Positions 1 through 5,779 of a DNA stretch of 5,779 nucleotides are shown piece after piece. Source of the DNA: Marivivens sp. (lineage in GTDB: Bacteria > Pseudomonadota > Alphaproteobacteria > Rhodobacterales > Rhodobacteraceae); assembly GCA_024642185.1 (NCBI GenBank), contig JAHEBR010000079.1:1-5779 (forward strand), written 5' to 3'. Below the pieces are notes generated by a model that saw nothing but the letters and a program-made list of their open reading frames with translations, did no database searches and was not told the DNA's origin. How positions within the stretch are numbered: the first letter of the stretch is position 1; each line of letters begins with the position of its first letter. The position numbers and the translations under genes were made by a program.

Positions 1-7
1 CTTTCTT

Positions 8-643
8 CTAGCGCTCCAGCGGGCCTTTACCGGCGAAAATCTTGTCGCGGAATTTCTCGATCCGGTCATAGCGCGTCTTGGACTGCTTGGCCGAGTTGAT
101 CGCATAGGCATAGCCGCGCTGGCGCCCCGGCGTCAGCGCCTCGAAGGCTTCGGCCAGTTCGGGATCGGAATCGAGCGCGTCGATCAGCTCGTCGGGCATA
201 TCGACCTCATGCACGACCTTCTCGGGCTTGAGGCCTTGCTCGGCATAGCCCATCGCCTCTTGCAGGTAGGCGCGGATGATCGGCTCCATCTCTTTCACCT
301 GACTGTTACTGGTGAAGAAGATCATGTCGGGATGGCGCGTGTTTTCGCCCTGTCGCTGCAAAATACCTTCGGCGTCTTTCATCAGCGCGGCGTTCATGAA
401 GGTCAGGCGATAGTTTTCCTTGAACGTCCCCATGATCGCGATGTTGCGGCCTGCGTGCATATAGGTGGGATGCCCCCATTTGGCGACTTCTTCGAGGCCC
501 AGATCACGGCAGATGCGGCGCAGATCGAGGATGCCTTCAAGCCACGTGCGCGTGGTGCATTCGGGCGTGGCGTAGCGGTCGCAGCGGCCGCAGCCGAGTT
601 CGAAAAAGATATTGGGGTCTGTAATCATCTTGCGCTCAACCAT
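8..643 (-). CDS. YdeI/OmdA family protein (DUF1801 domain plus C-terminal OmdA-like region)
   Basis: A 211-residue soluble protein. The N-terminal two thirds match the DUF1801 fold in the YdeI arrangement (KWGHPTY at about 55-61, then GRNIAIMGTFK and an LTFMNAALMKDAEGIL stretch). The C-terminus carries the YdeI/OmdA hallmark: LTPGRQRGY at 170-178 followed by AKQSKTRYDRIEKF at 185-198. Family members are small cytosolic proteins of unclear biochemistry; the 'bacteriocin protection' label comes from an old genetic association and should not be read as function. An N-terminal cysteine cluster (C18, C21, C29, later C45) precedes the domain and is absent from the Bacillus-type YdeI as I recall it. 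I chose the ATG at 643 because AGGAGGTG (648-655) lies 4 nt upstream; the open frame runs back to 814 but that part is the shadow of the sulfotransferase. The start overlaps the sulfotransferase stop by 8 bp, implying coupled translation. It is the last visible gene of the unit. Family call is strong; role unknown. Confidence 0.88.
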   Translation of the reverse strand: MVERKMITDPNIFFELGCGRCDRYATPECTTRTWLEGILDLRRICRDLGLEEVAKWGHPTYMHAGRNIAIMGTFKENYRLTFMNAALMKDAEGILQRQGENTRHPDMIFFTSNSQVKEMEPIIRAYLQEAMGYAEQGLKPEKVVHEVDMPDELIDALDSDPELAEAFEALTPGRQRGYAYAINSAKQSKTRYDRIEKFRDKIFAGKGPLER

Positions 644-1298
644 GCGCCACCTCCTCGAAACCATAGCCAAACCGCGCGATATCTTCGGCGCAGATATCCC
701 CCACATGGGCGGCGAGCGAGGGATCGTAATAGCCGCGCCAGTCGCGGTCGCGGGCGCTTTGATTAACACGCTCAAGCACAACGCTGAACCCCAGATGCGC
801 CGCCACAGGCGCAAAGTCCTCCCCGAAATGCTCTACCCGCACGAAATGCCCGGCCCGTTCGCGCCCCGCGCCATCGCGCAGATAGCTGCTATAGGGATTG
901 CGTTGGACAGAGGCCACCGTCTCGGGATGGCGCAGGAAATCGGCAAAGCTCAAGTCGCGCGCCAAGGCCACGGCCGGATGGTCGAAACTCTGCTCCTTGA
1001 GCCAGTGGTAATAGCTCACCATCCGGTCCCACGGATTGCGGACGAGGGTGAAGATCAGGAAATCGTCCAACTCCTCGCGCGTCACCAGCCCTTCGATATC
1101 GGCGAGCGTCGAATGTTTCCAAAGCCTTCCCGCAGCCTCGACCCCCTTGAGCCGCCCGCGCCTTTTGACCGCCTTCGGTGTATCGCCGATCAGGATATCG
1201 TCGGCCATCGCCCGCCCCTCGAGCGCCAGCGCCATCGCCGTCCCCCCCGTCTTGGGGATATGAACGAAGATATAGCGGCGCCCGCGTGAAAGGATCAT
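636..1298 (-). CDS. Sulfotransferase (family 2-like, PAPS-dependent)
   Basis: A 220-residue cytosolic sulfotransferase expected to move a sulfuryl group from PAPS to a hydroxyl or amine. The 5'-phosphosulfate loop FVHIPKTGGTAM is at residues 11-22 with K16 as the key lysine. The 3'-phosphate-binding motif LVRNPWDRMVSYYHW spans 85-99 with R87 and S95 in the expected places. KHST at 61-64 supplies a histidine (H62) that may be the general base, as in related enzymes. There is no signal peptide or membrane segment, unlike the Golgi-type eukaryotic relatives, and the protein is short, close to a bare catalytic domain. The ATG at 1298 overlaps the permease stop as ATGA; it has no Shine-Dalgarno sequence of its own, so translation probably depends on reinitiation after the permease. 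An upstream in-frame start at 1418 would add 40 Arg/Gly/Pro-rich residues that are out-of-frame permease sequence, so I reject it. Acceptor substrate cannot be predicted; the neighbouring permease suggests a small molecule, by inference only. Confidence 0.9.
   Translation of the reverse strand: MILSRGRRYIFVHIPKTGGTAMALALEGRAMADDILIGDTPKAVKRRGRLKGVEAAGRLWKHSTLADIEGLVTREELDDFLIFTLVRNPWDRMVSYYHWLKEQSFDHPAVALARDLSFADFLRHPETVASVQRNPYSSYLRDGAGRERAGHFVRVEHFGEDFAPVAAHLGFSVVLERVNQSARDRDWRGYYDPSLAAHVGDICAEDIARFGYGFEEVAHG
648..655 (-). promoter_or_regulatory. Strong ribosome binding site AGGAGGTG for the YdeI-type gene
   Basis: AGGAGGTG sits 4 nt before the ATG at 643 and lies within the last codons of the sulfotransferase (encoding part of EEVA). 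It decides the start of the YdeI-type gene and shows that this third gene can recruit ribosomes itself as well as by coupling. Confidence 0.8.
1295..1298 (-). other. ATGA stop/start overlap, permease to sulfotransferase
   Basis: The ATG of the sulfotransferase and the TGA of the permease share two bases. The bases just upstream on the coding strand (GCCGCCAGCGTGGCCGA) hold no purine-rich ribosome site, so the second gene is likely translated by terminating ribosomes restarting in place. Confidence 0.8.
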
Positions 1299-2236
1299 TC
1301 GGCCACGCTGGCGGCCTGCTCGACCGGCGGCGCCTCCGAACGCAAGGCGATGGTCACGCCCGCCACGAGGATCAGGAAGAGGCCGAGAAGGCCGAGGCCG
1401 TCCGGCCATTCGCCCCAAAGGATGATCGCCCAGAGGGTCGCGAACACCAGAAGCATATTCTCGAAGACCGAGACAAAGGCCGCCTCGGCCAGCTGATAGG
1501 CGCGGATCGTCAGGCCCACACCCAGAACCGAGCCGATCCCCTGAACGACGATCATCACAAGGAATATCCCCTCAAGCGGCGACCAGCCTCTGGTGATGAA
1601 CCCGTCGCCCCCTTCCGGCACCGGCAAGGGATGGATCGCAAGGACGCTTACACCCAAGAAGCCCCAGACCGTCATCGTCAGGAAAAAGCCGCCGAGAAGC
1701 GTGAACGTCCCCTCCCCCTCGCACCAGCGGCGGGTGGCGATATTGCCCATGGCATAGATCGCGCCCGCAAGGACCGGCAGGATCGTCCAGACCGTGAGGG
1801 CCGAGGCCTCGGGCCGGATCGCGAGGATCGCGCCGGCAAAGCCGATCAGAACGGCGATGGTCCGGCGGGGCCCGACCTTTTCGCCGAAGAACAGGACCGA
1901 AAACACCACGACAAAGATCGGTGCGGTGAAGAGCCCCGCCACCACCTGCGCAATGGGCATAAACCCAAGACAGCCGAAATAGATCACCATGGCGATCGAG
2001 GTCAGCGCCGAGCGCAAGAGCACGCGCCCCGTGCTTTTTGGCCGCAGAGCGATGCCTCGCCAGACCGCGATCCCCCAGATACAAGCCAGCGCCAGAATTG
2101 ACCGCAAGAAATGGAATTGCCAAAGCCCGCCTGTTTCAGCCGCAAGGCGAATGAAATTGTCGATCAAACCGAACAAAGCCATCGCGGAAACCACGAGGGA
2201 TGCCGCAATCAGGTTACGGTTGGTCTGAGACTGCAT
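1295..2236 (-). CDS. DMT superfamily permease (EamA domain, 10 TM)
   Basis: A 313-residue inner-membrane carrier with the two tandem EamA repeats of the drug/metabolite transporter superfamily. About ten hydrophobic segments can be placed, near residues 9-31, 41-60, 73-92, 96-118, 125-141, 149-165, 178-202, 222-243, 251-273 and 278-298. The repeat ends are recognisable: FFGEKVGPRRTIAVLIGF from 116 and LWGEWPDGLGLLGLF from 273, each a G-E pair followed by the last helix of the repeat. Length is normal for the family. These carriers usually export amino acids, nucleosides, cofactors or other metabolites, but substrate cannot be read from sequence. The ATG at 2236 precedes TM1 by a short polar stretch; the next Met (residue 19) would remove half of TM1. 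The Shine-Dalgarno is weak. First gene of the minus-strand unit, with its stop overlapping the sulfotransferase start by 4 bp, so a role in moving the substrate or product of that enzyme is plausible but inferred. Confidence 0.92.
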   Translation of the reverse strand: MQSQTNRNLIAASLVVSAMALFGLIDNFIRLAAETGGLWQFHFLRSILALACIWGIAVWRGIALRPKSTGRVLLRSALTSIAMVIYFGCLGFMPIAQVVAGLFTAPIFVVVFSVLFFGEKVGPRRTIAVLIGFAGAILAIRPEASALTVWTILPVLAGAIYAMGNIATRRWCEGEGTFTLLGGFFLTMTVWGFLGVSVLAIHPLPVPEGGDGFITRGWSPLEGIFLVMIVVQGIGSVLGVGLTIRAYQLAEAAFVSVFENMLLVFATLWAIILWGEWPDGLGLLGLFLILVAGVTIALRSEAPPVEQAASVAE

Positions 2237-2334
2237 TTTATTTGCCCGATGAACTTGGTTGATATGAGATAGGTTGACGGCAGGGCCACAGCTTGCCCCA
2301 AAGCGACATTACAGGGAAGTTTCGGGAGGACACC
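2237..2334. promoter_or_regulatory. Divergent promoter region between permease unit and acyl-CoA synthetase
   Basis: This 98 bp gap must hold the promoters for both directions. On the plus strand a TTGACG (2274-2279) resembles a -35 box, but no good -10 follows at 16-18 bp. GGTTGA occurs twice (2257-2262 and 2272-2277), 15 bp apart, around the more AT-rich part GATATGAGATA, which could be an operator; no known regulator site is recognised. The existence of promoters follows from gene orientation; the boxes themselves are weak. Confidence 0.45.
2324..2330 (+). promoter_or_regulatory. Ribosome binding site GGGAGGA fixing the synthetase start
   Basis: GGGAGGA lies 4 nt upstream of the ATG at 2335. 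It selects that ATG over the in-frame TTG at 2293, which has no comparable site, and over the downstream Met at residue 4. Confidence 0.8.
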
Positions 2335-3966
2335 ATGGGTTGGATGCAGGATGAAACCGGGCTCGAGAAATGCGCCGCGAATTTCGTGCCGCTCACACCG
2401 CTGAGCCATCTGGGTCGCGCCAAGCTGCTTTTCCCCGATCATGACGCCGTGGTCTATGGCAGTTTCCGCAAGACCTATGCCGAATACCATGCCCGCGTGA
2501 GCCGCCTTGCCTCCGCACTCGCCAAGGCCGGGATCAAGCCCGGCGATGTGGTGGCCACGCTCATTCCCAACATCCCCGCTCAGGCCGAGGCGAGTTTCGG
2601 CATTCCCGCCTGCGGCGCTGTGCTCAACACGATCAACACGCGGCTCGAGGATGACACGGTCGGCTATATCTTCGACCATGGCGCCGCCAAAGCAGTGATC
2701 GTCGACAGCCAGTTCATGCCGCTCGCCCGCGCCGCCATCGCCAAGATGGAAGGCCCCGCGCCGATGCTGATCGAGGCCCACGATCCGGCCTCGAACTTCG
2801 CCCCCAGCGGCACCGCGACCCTTTACGAGGATTTCCTCGCCACCGGCGATCCCGATTTCGCGTGGATCATGCCGAAGGACGAATGGGAGAGCCTCGCGCT
2901 CAACTATACCTCCGGCACCACCGGCCGCCCCAAGGGCGTCGTCTATCACCACCGCGGCGCCTATCTGATGACCATGGGCACGCCCGTCACATGGCAGATG
3001 ACGCTCTATCCCCGCTACCTCGCCATCGTGCCGCTTTTCCACTGCAACGGCTGGAACCACACCTGGATGCTGCCGCTTCTGGGCGGCACGCTCGTCTGCT
3101 GCCGCGATGTGACGGCCAAGAACGTCTACAACGCCATCGCCGACGAGGGCGTGACCCATTTCGGCGGCGCGCCCATCGTTCTCAACATGATCGTCAACGC
3201 CAAGGCCGAGGACCGGCGCGAGTTTGGCCATGTGGTCGAGGTCTTCACCGCAGGCGCCCCGCCAGCCGCTGCAACGCTCAAGGCCATCGAGCCATTGGGC
3301 TTCAACGTGACCCAAGTCTATGGCCTGACCGAGACCTACGGCCATGTCACCGAATGCCTCTGGCATGACGAATGGGATGCCCTGCCCGATGAAGAGCGCT
3401 ATGCCATCAAGGCGCGCACCGGTGTTCTGATGCCGATGATGGAGGATATCACCGTCCTCGATCCGCAGATGAACCAGGTGCCGATGGACGGCACCTCGCT
3501 GGGCGAGATCATGATCCGTGGCAACTCGGTCATGAAGGGCTATCTGAAAAACCCCAAGGCCACGGCTGAGGCCTTCGAGGGCGGCTATTTCCACTCGGGC
3601 GACATCGCCTTTCAGCATCCCGACGGCTACATCAAGATCGCCGACCGCGCGAAAGACATCATCATTTCGGGCGGCGAGAATATCTCCTCGGTCGAGGTCG
3701 AAGGCGCGATCATGCACCACGCGGCGGTGAGCCTTTGCGCCGTCGTGGCCATGCCCGACGAGAAATGGGGCGAGGTGCCTTGCGCTTTTGTCGAACTGAA
3801 GGAAGGCGCGAGCCTGACCGAGGCCGATTTGATCGCCCACTGCCGCGCGCGGCTTGCGGGCTTCAAGACGCCCAAGAAGGTGGTGTTTCAAGAGCTGCCC
3901 AAGACCTCGACCGGCAAAATCCAGAAGTTCGAGCTGCGCGCCCAGTTCAAGATTATCCCCAGCTAG
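2335..3966 (+). CDS. Acyl-CoA synthetase (AMP-binding, ANL superfamily)
   Basis: A 543-residue cytosolic adenylate-forming enzyme that converts a carboxylic acid, ATP and CoA to acyl-CoA, AMP and PPi. All core motifs are intact: the P-loop YTSGTTGRPKG at 191-201, the A5 motif YGLTET at 329-334, HSGD at 420-423 (D423 contacts the AMP ribose in this superfamily), the hinge/A8 segment DRAKDIIISGGENIS at 437-451, and PKTSTGKIQK near the C-terminus with catalytic K528. The overall style (FHCNGWNHTW after the P-loop, HVTECLWHDEWD after YGLTET) is that of the medium/long-chain synthetase branch that also includes plant acyl-activating enzymes and methylmercaptopropionate-CoA ligases, so substrates from short or medium-chain fatty acids to 3-methylthiopropionate or an aromatic acid are all possible. 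I do not assign fadD or dmdB. It is divergent from the permease unit and is followed at once by a hairpin, so it is probably monocistronic. No beta-oxidation genes flank it here. Class call is very secure; substrate unknown. Confidence 0.95.
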   Translation: MGWMQDETGLEKCAANFVPLTPLSHLGRAKLLFPDHDAVVYGSFRKTYAEYHARVSRLASALAKAGIKPGDVVATLIPNIPAQAEASFGIPACGAVLNTINTRLEDDTVGYIFDHGAAKAVIVDSQFMPLARAAIAKMEGPAPMLIEAHDPASNFAPSGTATLYEDFLATGDPDFAWIMPKDEWESLALNYTSGTTGRPKGVVYHHRGAYLMTMGTPVTWQMTLYPRYLAIVPLFHCNGWNHTWMLPLLGGTLVCCRDVTAKNVYNAIADEGVTHFGGAPIVLNMIVNAKAEDRREFGHVVEVFTAGAPPAAATLKAIEPLGFNVTQVYGLTETYGHVTECLWHDEWDALPDEERYAIKARTGVLMPMMEDITVLDPQMNQVPMDGTSLGEIMIRGNSVMKGYLKNPKATAEAFEGGYFHSGDIAFQHPDGYIKIADRAKDIIISGGENISSVEVEGAIMHHAAVSLCAVVAMPDEKWGEVPCAFVELKEGASLTEADLIAHCRARLAGFKTPKKVVFQELPKTSTGKIQKFELRAQFKIIPS

Positions 3967-3983
3967 GGCGCCCACGCGCCCTA
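3964..3983 (+). terminator. Perfect 8-bp hairpin overlapping the synthetase stop codon
   Basis: TAGGGCGC, a four-base CCAC loop, then GCGCCCTA form a perfect inverted repeat whose first three bases are the TAG stop. It is GC-rich and well placed for a terminator or a 3'-end stabilising stem, but the following bases (CCCAAACC) give no T-tract, so it is not a classical intrinsic terminator in either direction. Confidence 0.5.
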
Positions 3984-4031
3984 CCCAAACCGACCGGCCC
4001 AAGCTATCATGCCTGAAAGAAGAGCAGGCAC

Positions 4032-5045
4032 ATGACAGCACTGAAGCAATACGACCGGCTTGAGGCCACGGGCCTGTGGCGTCCTGCGCCGCAGGACCAG
4101 CGGCGCGAAGTTGTGCTGACTTTCGGCGATGCCACACTGGTGATTTCCGACAATGCGATGCGCCCCCTCGCCCACTGGTCTTTGGCGGCCATCAACCGAA
4201 GCAATCCGGGCGAGCGGCCCGCAATCTTTCTGCCCGGACCCGATGCCGCCGAAACGCTCGAGATCGACGATCAGGTGATGATCGAGGCGATAGAAAAGAT
4301 CCGCAAATCCATCCTCCGGCGCAGGCCGCGACCGGGGCGCCTTCGGGTCATGGGCCTGACAGCACTGACCGCAGCCCTGCTTTTCCTGATCTTCGTCTGG
4401 CTCCCCGGCGCGCTCACGCGCCAGACCCTGAGCGTCGTGCCGCCCGCCCGCCGCGCCGAGATCGGCCAAAGCCTTCTGACCGAGATCCAGCACCTATCCG
4501 GCGCAGCTTGCCGCGATACATTGGGGATTGTGGCCTTGAACAAACTCGGGGAGAGGATCTTTTCCGGCACCGGTCGTCCCAAGCTGGTCGTGGTCCCCGA
4601 CAGCATCCCCGAAATCACGGTCCTTCCGGGGCGGATCCTGCTGATCAACCGTCGGCTCGTCGAGGACTATGAAGATCCAGCCGTTGTCGCGGGGTATGCT
4701 CTGGCGGCCAACGCAGCCATCGACGATCCCTTGAGCGATCTTCTGCATCACGCGGGCCTTCTGGCGACGCTCAAGCTTGTGACCTCGGGCAGCCTGCCGC
4801 AAGAGGCCCTCCGCGCCTATGCGGAAGATCTTGTTTCCACGCCCACAGAGCTTGCCTCCGGAAATGTTACGCTTGATCTTCTTGGCGCGGTCGGGATTTC
4901 GAGCATCCCGCTCGCGCTGGCCATTGATCCTACGGGCGAGAGCACCCAAAGCCTCATCGACAGCGACCCGACGCAGGGCAAACTGCCAGCGGAGTTGCTC
5001 AATGACGGTGATTGGGTTGCCCTACAGGGAATCTGCGGCGGCTAG
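4032..5045 (+). CDS. Single-pass membrane protein resembling an inactive M48-type metallopeptidase
   Basis: A 337-residue protein of uncertain function. Residues 1-105 look cytosolic; the part REVVLTFGDATLVISD...LAHWSLAAI (25-54) resembles the small beta-rich domain found ahead of some M48 peptidases. A basic stretch (RRRPRPGRLR, 96-105) then leads into one membrane segment at about 106-127, giving a cytoplasmic N-terminus and a periplasmic C-terminal domain by the positive-inside rule. In that domain, ITVLPGRILLINRRLV (195-210) matches the M48 segment 'LPGGxIxVxxGLL', and EDPAVVAGYALAAN (214-227) occupies the place of the 'AAVLAHELGHV' helix. The zinc-binding HExxH is replaced by YALAA (222-226), so catalytic activity by the M48 mechanism is not expected. 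Only two cysteines (C160, C335) occur. The start ATG at 4032 has a modest purine-rich upstream stretch (GAAAGAAGAG). It converges on the SPOR gene. The relationship to M48 is my reading of short motifs and needs a profile comparison; a conserved hypothetical protein is the safe label. Confidence 0.7.
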   Translation: MTALKQYDRLEATGLWRPAPQDQRREVVLTFGDATLVISDNAMRPLAHWSLAAINRSNPGERPAIFLPGPDAAETLEIDDQVMIEAIEKIRKSILRRRPRPGRLRVMGLTALTAALLFLIFVWLPGALTRQTLSVVPPARRAEIGQSLLTEIQHLSGAACRDTLGIVALNKLGERIFSGTGRPKLVVVPDSIPEITVLPGRILLINRRLVEDYEDPAVVAGYALAANAAIDDPLSDLLHHAGLLATLKLVTSGSLPQEALRAYAEDLVSTPTELASGNVTLDLLGAVGISSIPLALAIDPTGESTQSLIDSDPTQGKLPAELLNDGDWVALQGICGG

Positions 5046-5048
5046 GAT

Positions 5049-5779
5049 TTAGCCACGGACAAAGGCATCGGCAAAGCCGGCCGAGCGCACAGTTGCGAGC
5101 GCCTCGCTCACCGCCCCGCCCTGCAACGGCCCCACCATAACAAGCGTCAGGACAGTTCCGCCGCGAGTGACGGTCTGGGTCTGAACCGGCAGTCCAGCGG
5201 CGCCCAAGCTGGCCACGACCCGCGCCGCGTTGGCAGCGACGCCAAAGCTTGCCACCTGAATATGCGAGCCGCCCACCGCCTCGGGCGCAGCAACTGGAGA
5301 GGTTTTGGTTGAGACCTGAATGACCGGCTGAACCGACTTCGCCGCATAGCCCCTTTGCGGATTAAGCCGCCCGTCATCCCAAACCGAAACATAGCCCGGT
5401 GGTGGTCCGGACGGTTCGGTCGCGGGCAGCGGGTTGGAAAACGGTGCGCCATAGGCGAGCCCCGTAGTTGCGCGCGGGGCGGATCCACCGCAATCGACAA
5501 CCTCACCTGTTTGGGAGCTGACAAAGCCGGGCTGGGGTCCGGATTTTCCCTCGCAGAATTCAGCCCAAGTCAAACGCGGCGCAGGAGCGGAGGGAGTGGG
5601 CGAAGAGGTGAGCGTGGGGGCGGGTGCTTGCGCGGCGGCCGCAAAGGTCGGCACGTATCCACACAGCTGCTCGCGGTCACGCGTCAGGCGCGGCACCCAT
5701 GTCACGACGCCGCCAATACCGGCCCGCACGAAGACGCAGCCAAGGCTGTCAACGTATTGAACACCGTCGAAATTGAGAG
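5049..5779 (-). CDS. Secreted SPOR-domain protein (N-terminus beyond the window)
   Basis: The frame stays open to the right edge, giving 242 visible residues; a GTG at 5729 is internal, because the sequence before it (NFDGVQYVDSLGCVFVRAG) continues the domain. The last ~72 residues (about 171-242; SHIQVASFGV... through GGTVLTLVMVGPLQ) form a SPOR domain: a beta-strand, a helix starting NAARVVASLGAAGLPV, strands, and a helix SEALATVRSAGF. SPOR domains bind glycan strands stripped of stem peptides, usually at division sites. Ahead of it are a compact region with C14 and C39 (LGCVFVR, EQLCGY), an Ala/Pro/Thr-rich linker at about 45-67, and a second region with C75 and C96. Four cysteines suggest two disulfides and hence a periplasmic protein with a signal peptide or lipobox in the missing part. 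Stop TAA at 5049-5051 lies 3 bp from the stop of the converging gene. Domain call is good; specific role unknown. Confidence 0.85.
   Translation of the reverse strand, partial: LNFDGVQYVDSLGCVFVRAGIGGVVTWVPRLTRDREQLCGYVPTFAAAAQAPAPTLTSSPTPSAPAPRLTWAEFCEGKSGPQPGFVSSQTGEVVDCGGSAPRATTGLAYGAPFSNPLPATEPSGPPPGYVSVWDDGRLNPQRGYAAKSVQPVIQVSTKTSPVAAPEAVGGSHIQVASFGVAANAARVVASLGAAGLPVQTQTVTRGGTVLTLVMVGPLQGGAVSEALATVRSAGFADAFVRG

Noticed and set aside
644..814. N-terminal extension of the YdeI-type protein back to 814.
   Set aside because: The extra 57 residues are an out-of-frame reading of sulfotransferase codons, and AGGAGGTG directly before 643 marks the true start.
612..1289. A 225-codon plus-strand frame opposite the sulfotransferase.
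   Set aside because: It overlaps the PAPS-binding motifs on the other strand, and its own translation shows no family features.
1178..2101. A 307-codon plus-strand frame opposite the permease and sulfotransferase.
   Set aside because: The product is an Arg/Asp/Pro-rich, low-complexity chain, the mirror image of hydrophobic codons in the permease; no ribosome site or domain.
2249..2272. Seven-codon ORF (MNLVDMR) in the divergent promoter region.
   Set aside because: No ribosome site, no overlap with a downstream start, and no attenuator-like hairpin next to it; likely chance.
2293..2334. TTG start at 2293 for the acyl-CoA synthetase.
   Set aside because: There is no ribosome site before it, and the extension would contain the GGGAGGA that serves the ATG at 2335.
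4005..4010. TATCAT as a -10 box for the M48-like gene.
   Set aside because: The bases 17 bp upstream (TACCCA) do not resemble a -35 box and the hexamer is common by chance; too weak to list as a promoter.
2209..4137. A 642-codon open frame on the minus strand, antisense to the acyl-CoA synthetase.
   Set aside because: It lies opposite a gene with all family motifs; its product is His/Gly/Asp/Ala-rich with no recognisable domain, typical of an antisense frame kept open by high-GC codon use.

Overview
The window is about 5.8 kb of high-GC DNA packed with genes, in the style of an alphaproteobacterium. The gene set points to the Rhodobacterales (Roseobacter/Rhodobacter group): a YdeI-type protein with an N-terminal Cys-rich motif, a family-2-like sulfotransferase beside an EamA permease, and a secreted SPOR protein of a type I associate with that order. 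This placement is inferred from protein style only; there is no rRNA or other phylogenetic marker here. I see no mobile element, CRISPR array, tRNA or rRNA, and no change in base or codon style that would suggest recent transfer.

Layout. From 2236 leftwards on the minus strand lies a three-gene unit: an EamA/DMT 10-TM permease (2236-1295), a small PAPS-dependent sulfotransferase (1298-636) and a YdeI/DUF1801-OmdA protein (643-8). Each gene overlaps the next (4 bp ATGA, then 8 bp), so the three are almost certainly co-transcribed and translationally coupled. Across a 98 bp divergent promoter region, an acyl-CoA synthetase of the ANL superfamily (2335-3966, plus strand) has all its adenylation motifs intact. 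Its stop codon is the first three bases of a perfect 8 bp hairpin. After a 65 bp gap comes a single-pass membrane protein (4032-5045, plus) that looks like an M48-type metallopeptidase whose HExxH zinc site has been replaced by YALAA. It converges, with only 3 bp between stop codons, on a minus-strand secreted protein with a C-terminal SPOR peptidoglycan-binding domain (5051 leftward stop, running off the right edge).

How they may work together. The overlapping trio suggests a shared task, perhaps sulfation of a small molecule or envelope component plus its transport, but no substrate can be read from the sequence. The acyl-CoA synthetase activates a carboxylic acid as its CoA thioester, and its substrate is also unknown. 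The degenerate M48-like protein and the SPOR protein both belong at the cell envelope, but they are on opposite strands and need not be functionally linked. The window is mostly ordinary core or near-core genome. The most unusual items are the pseudo-protease and the coupled permease-sulfotransferase-YdeI cassette.
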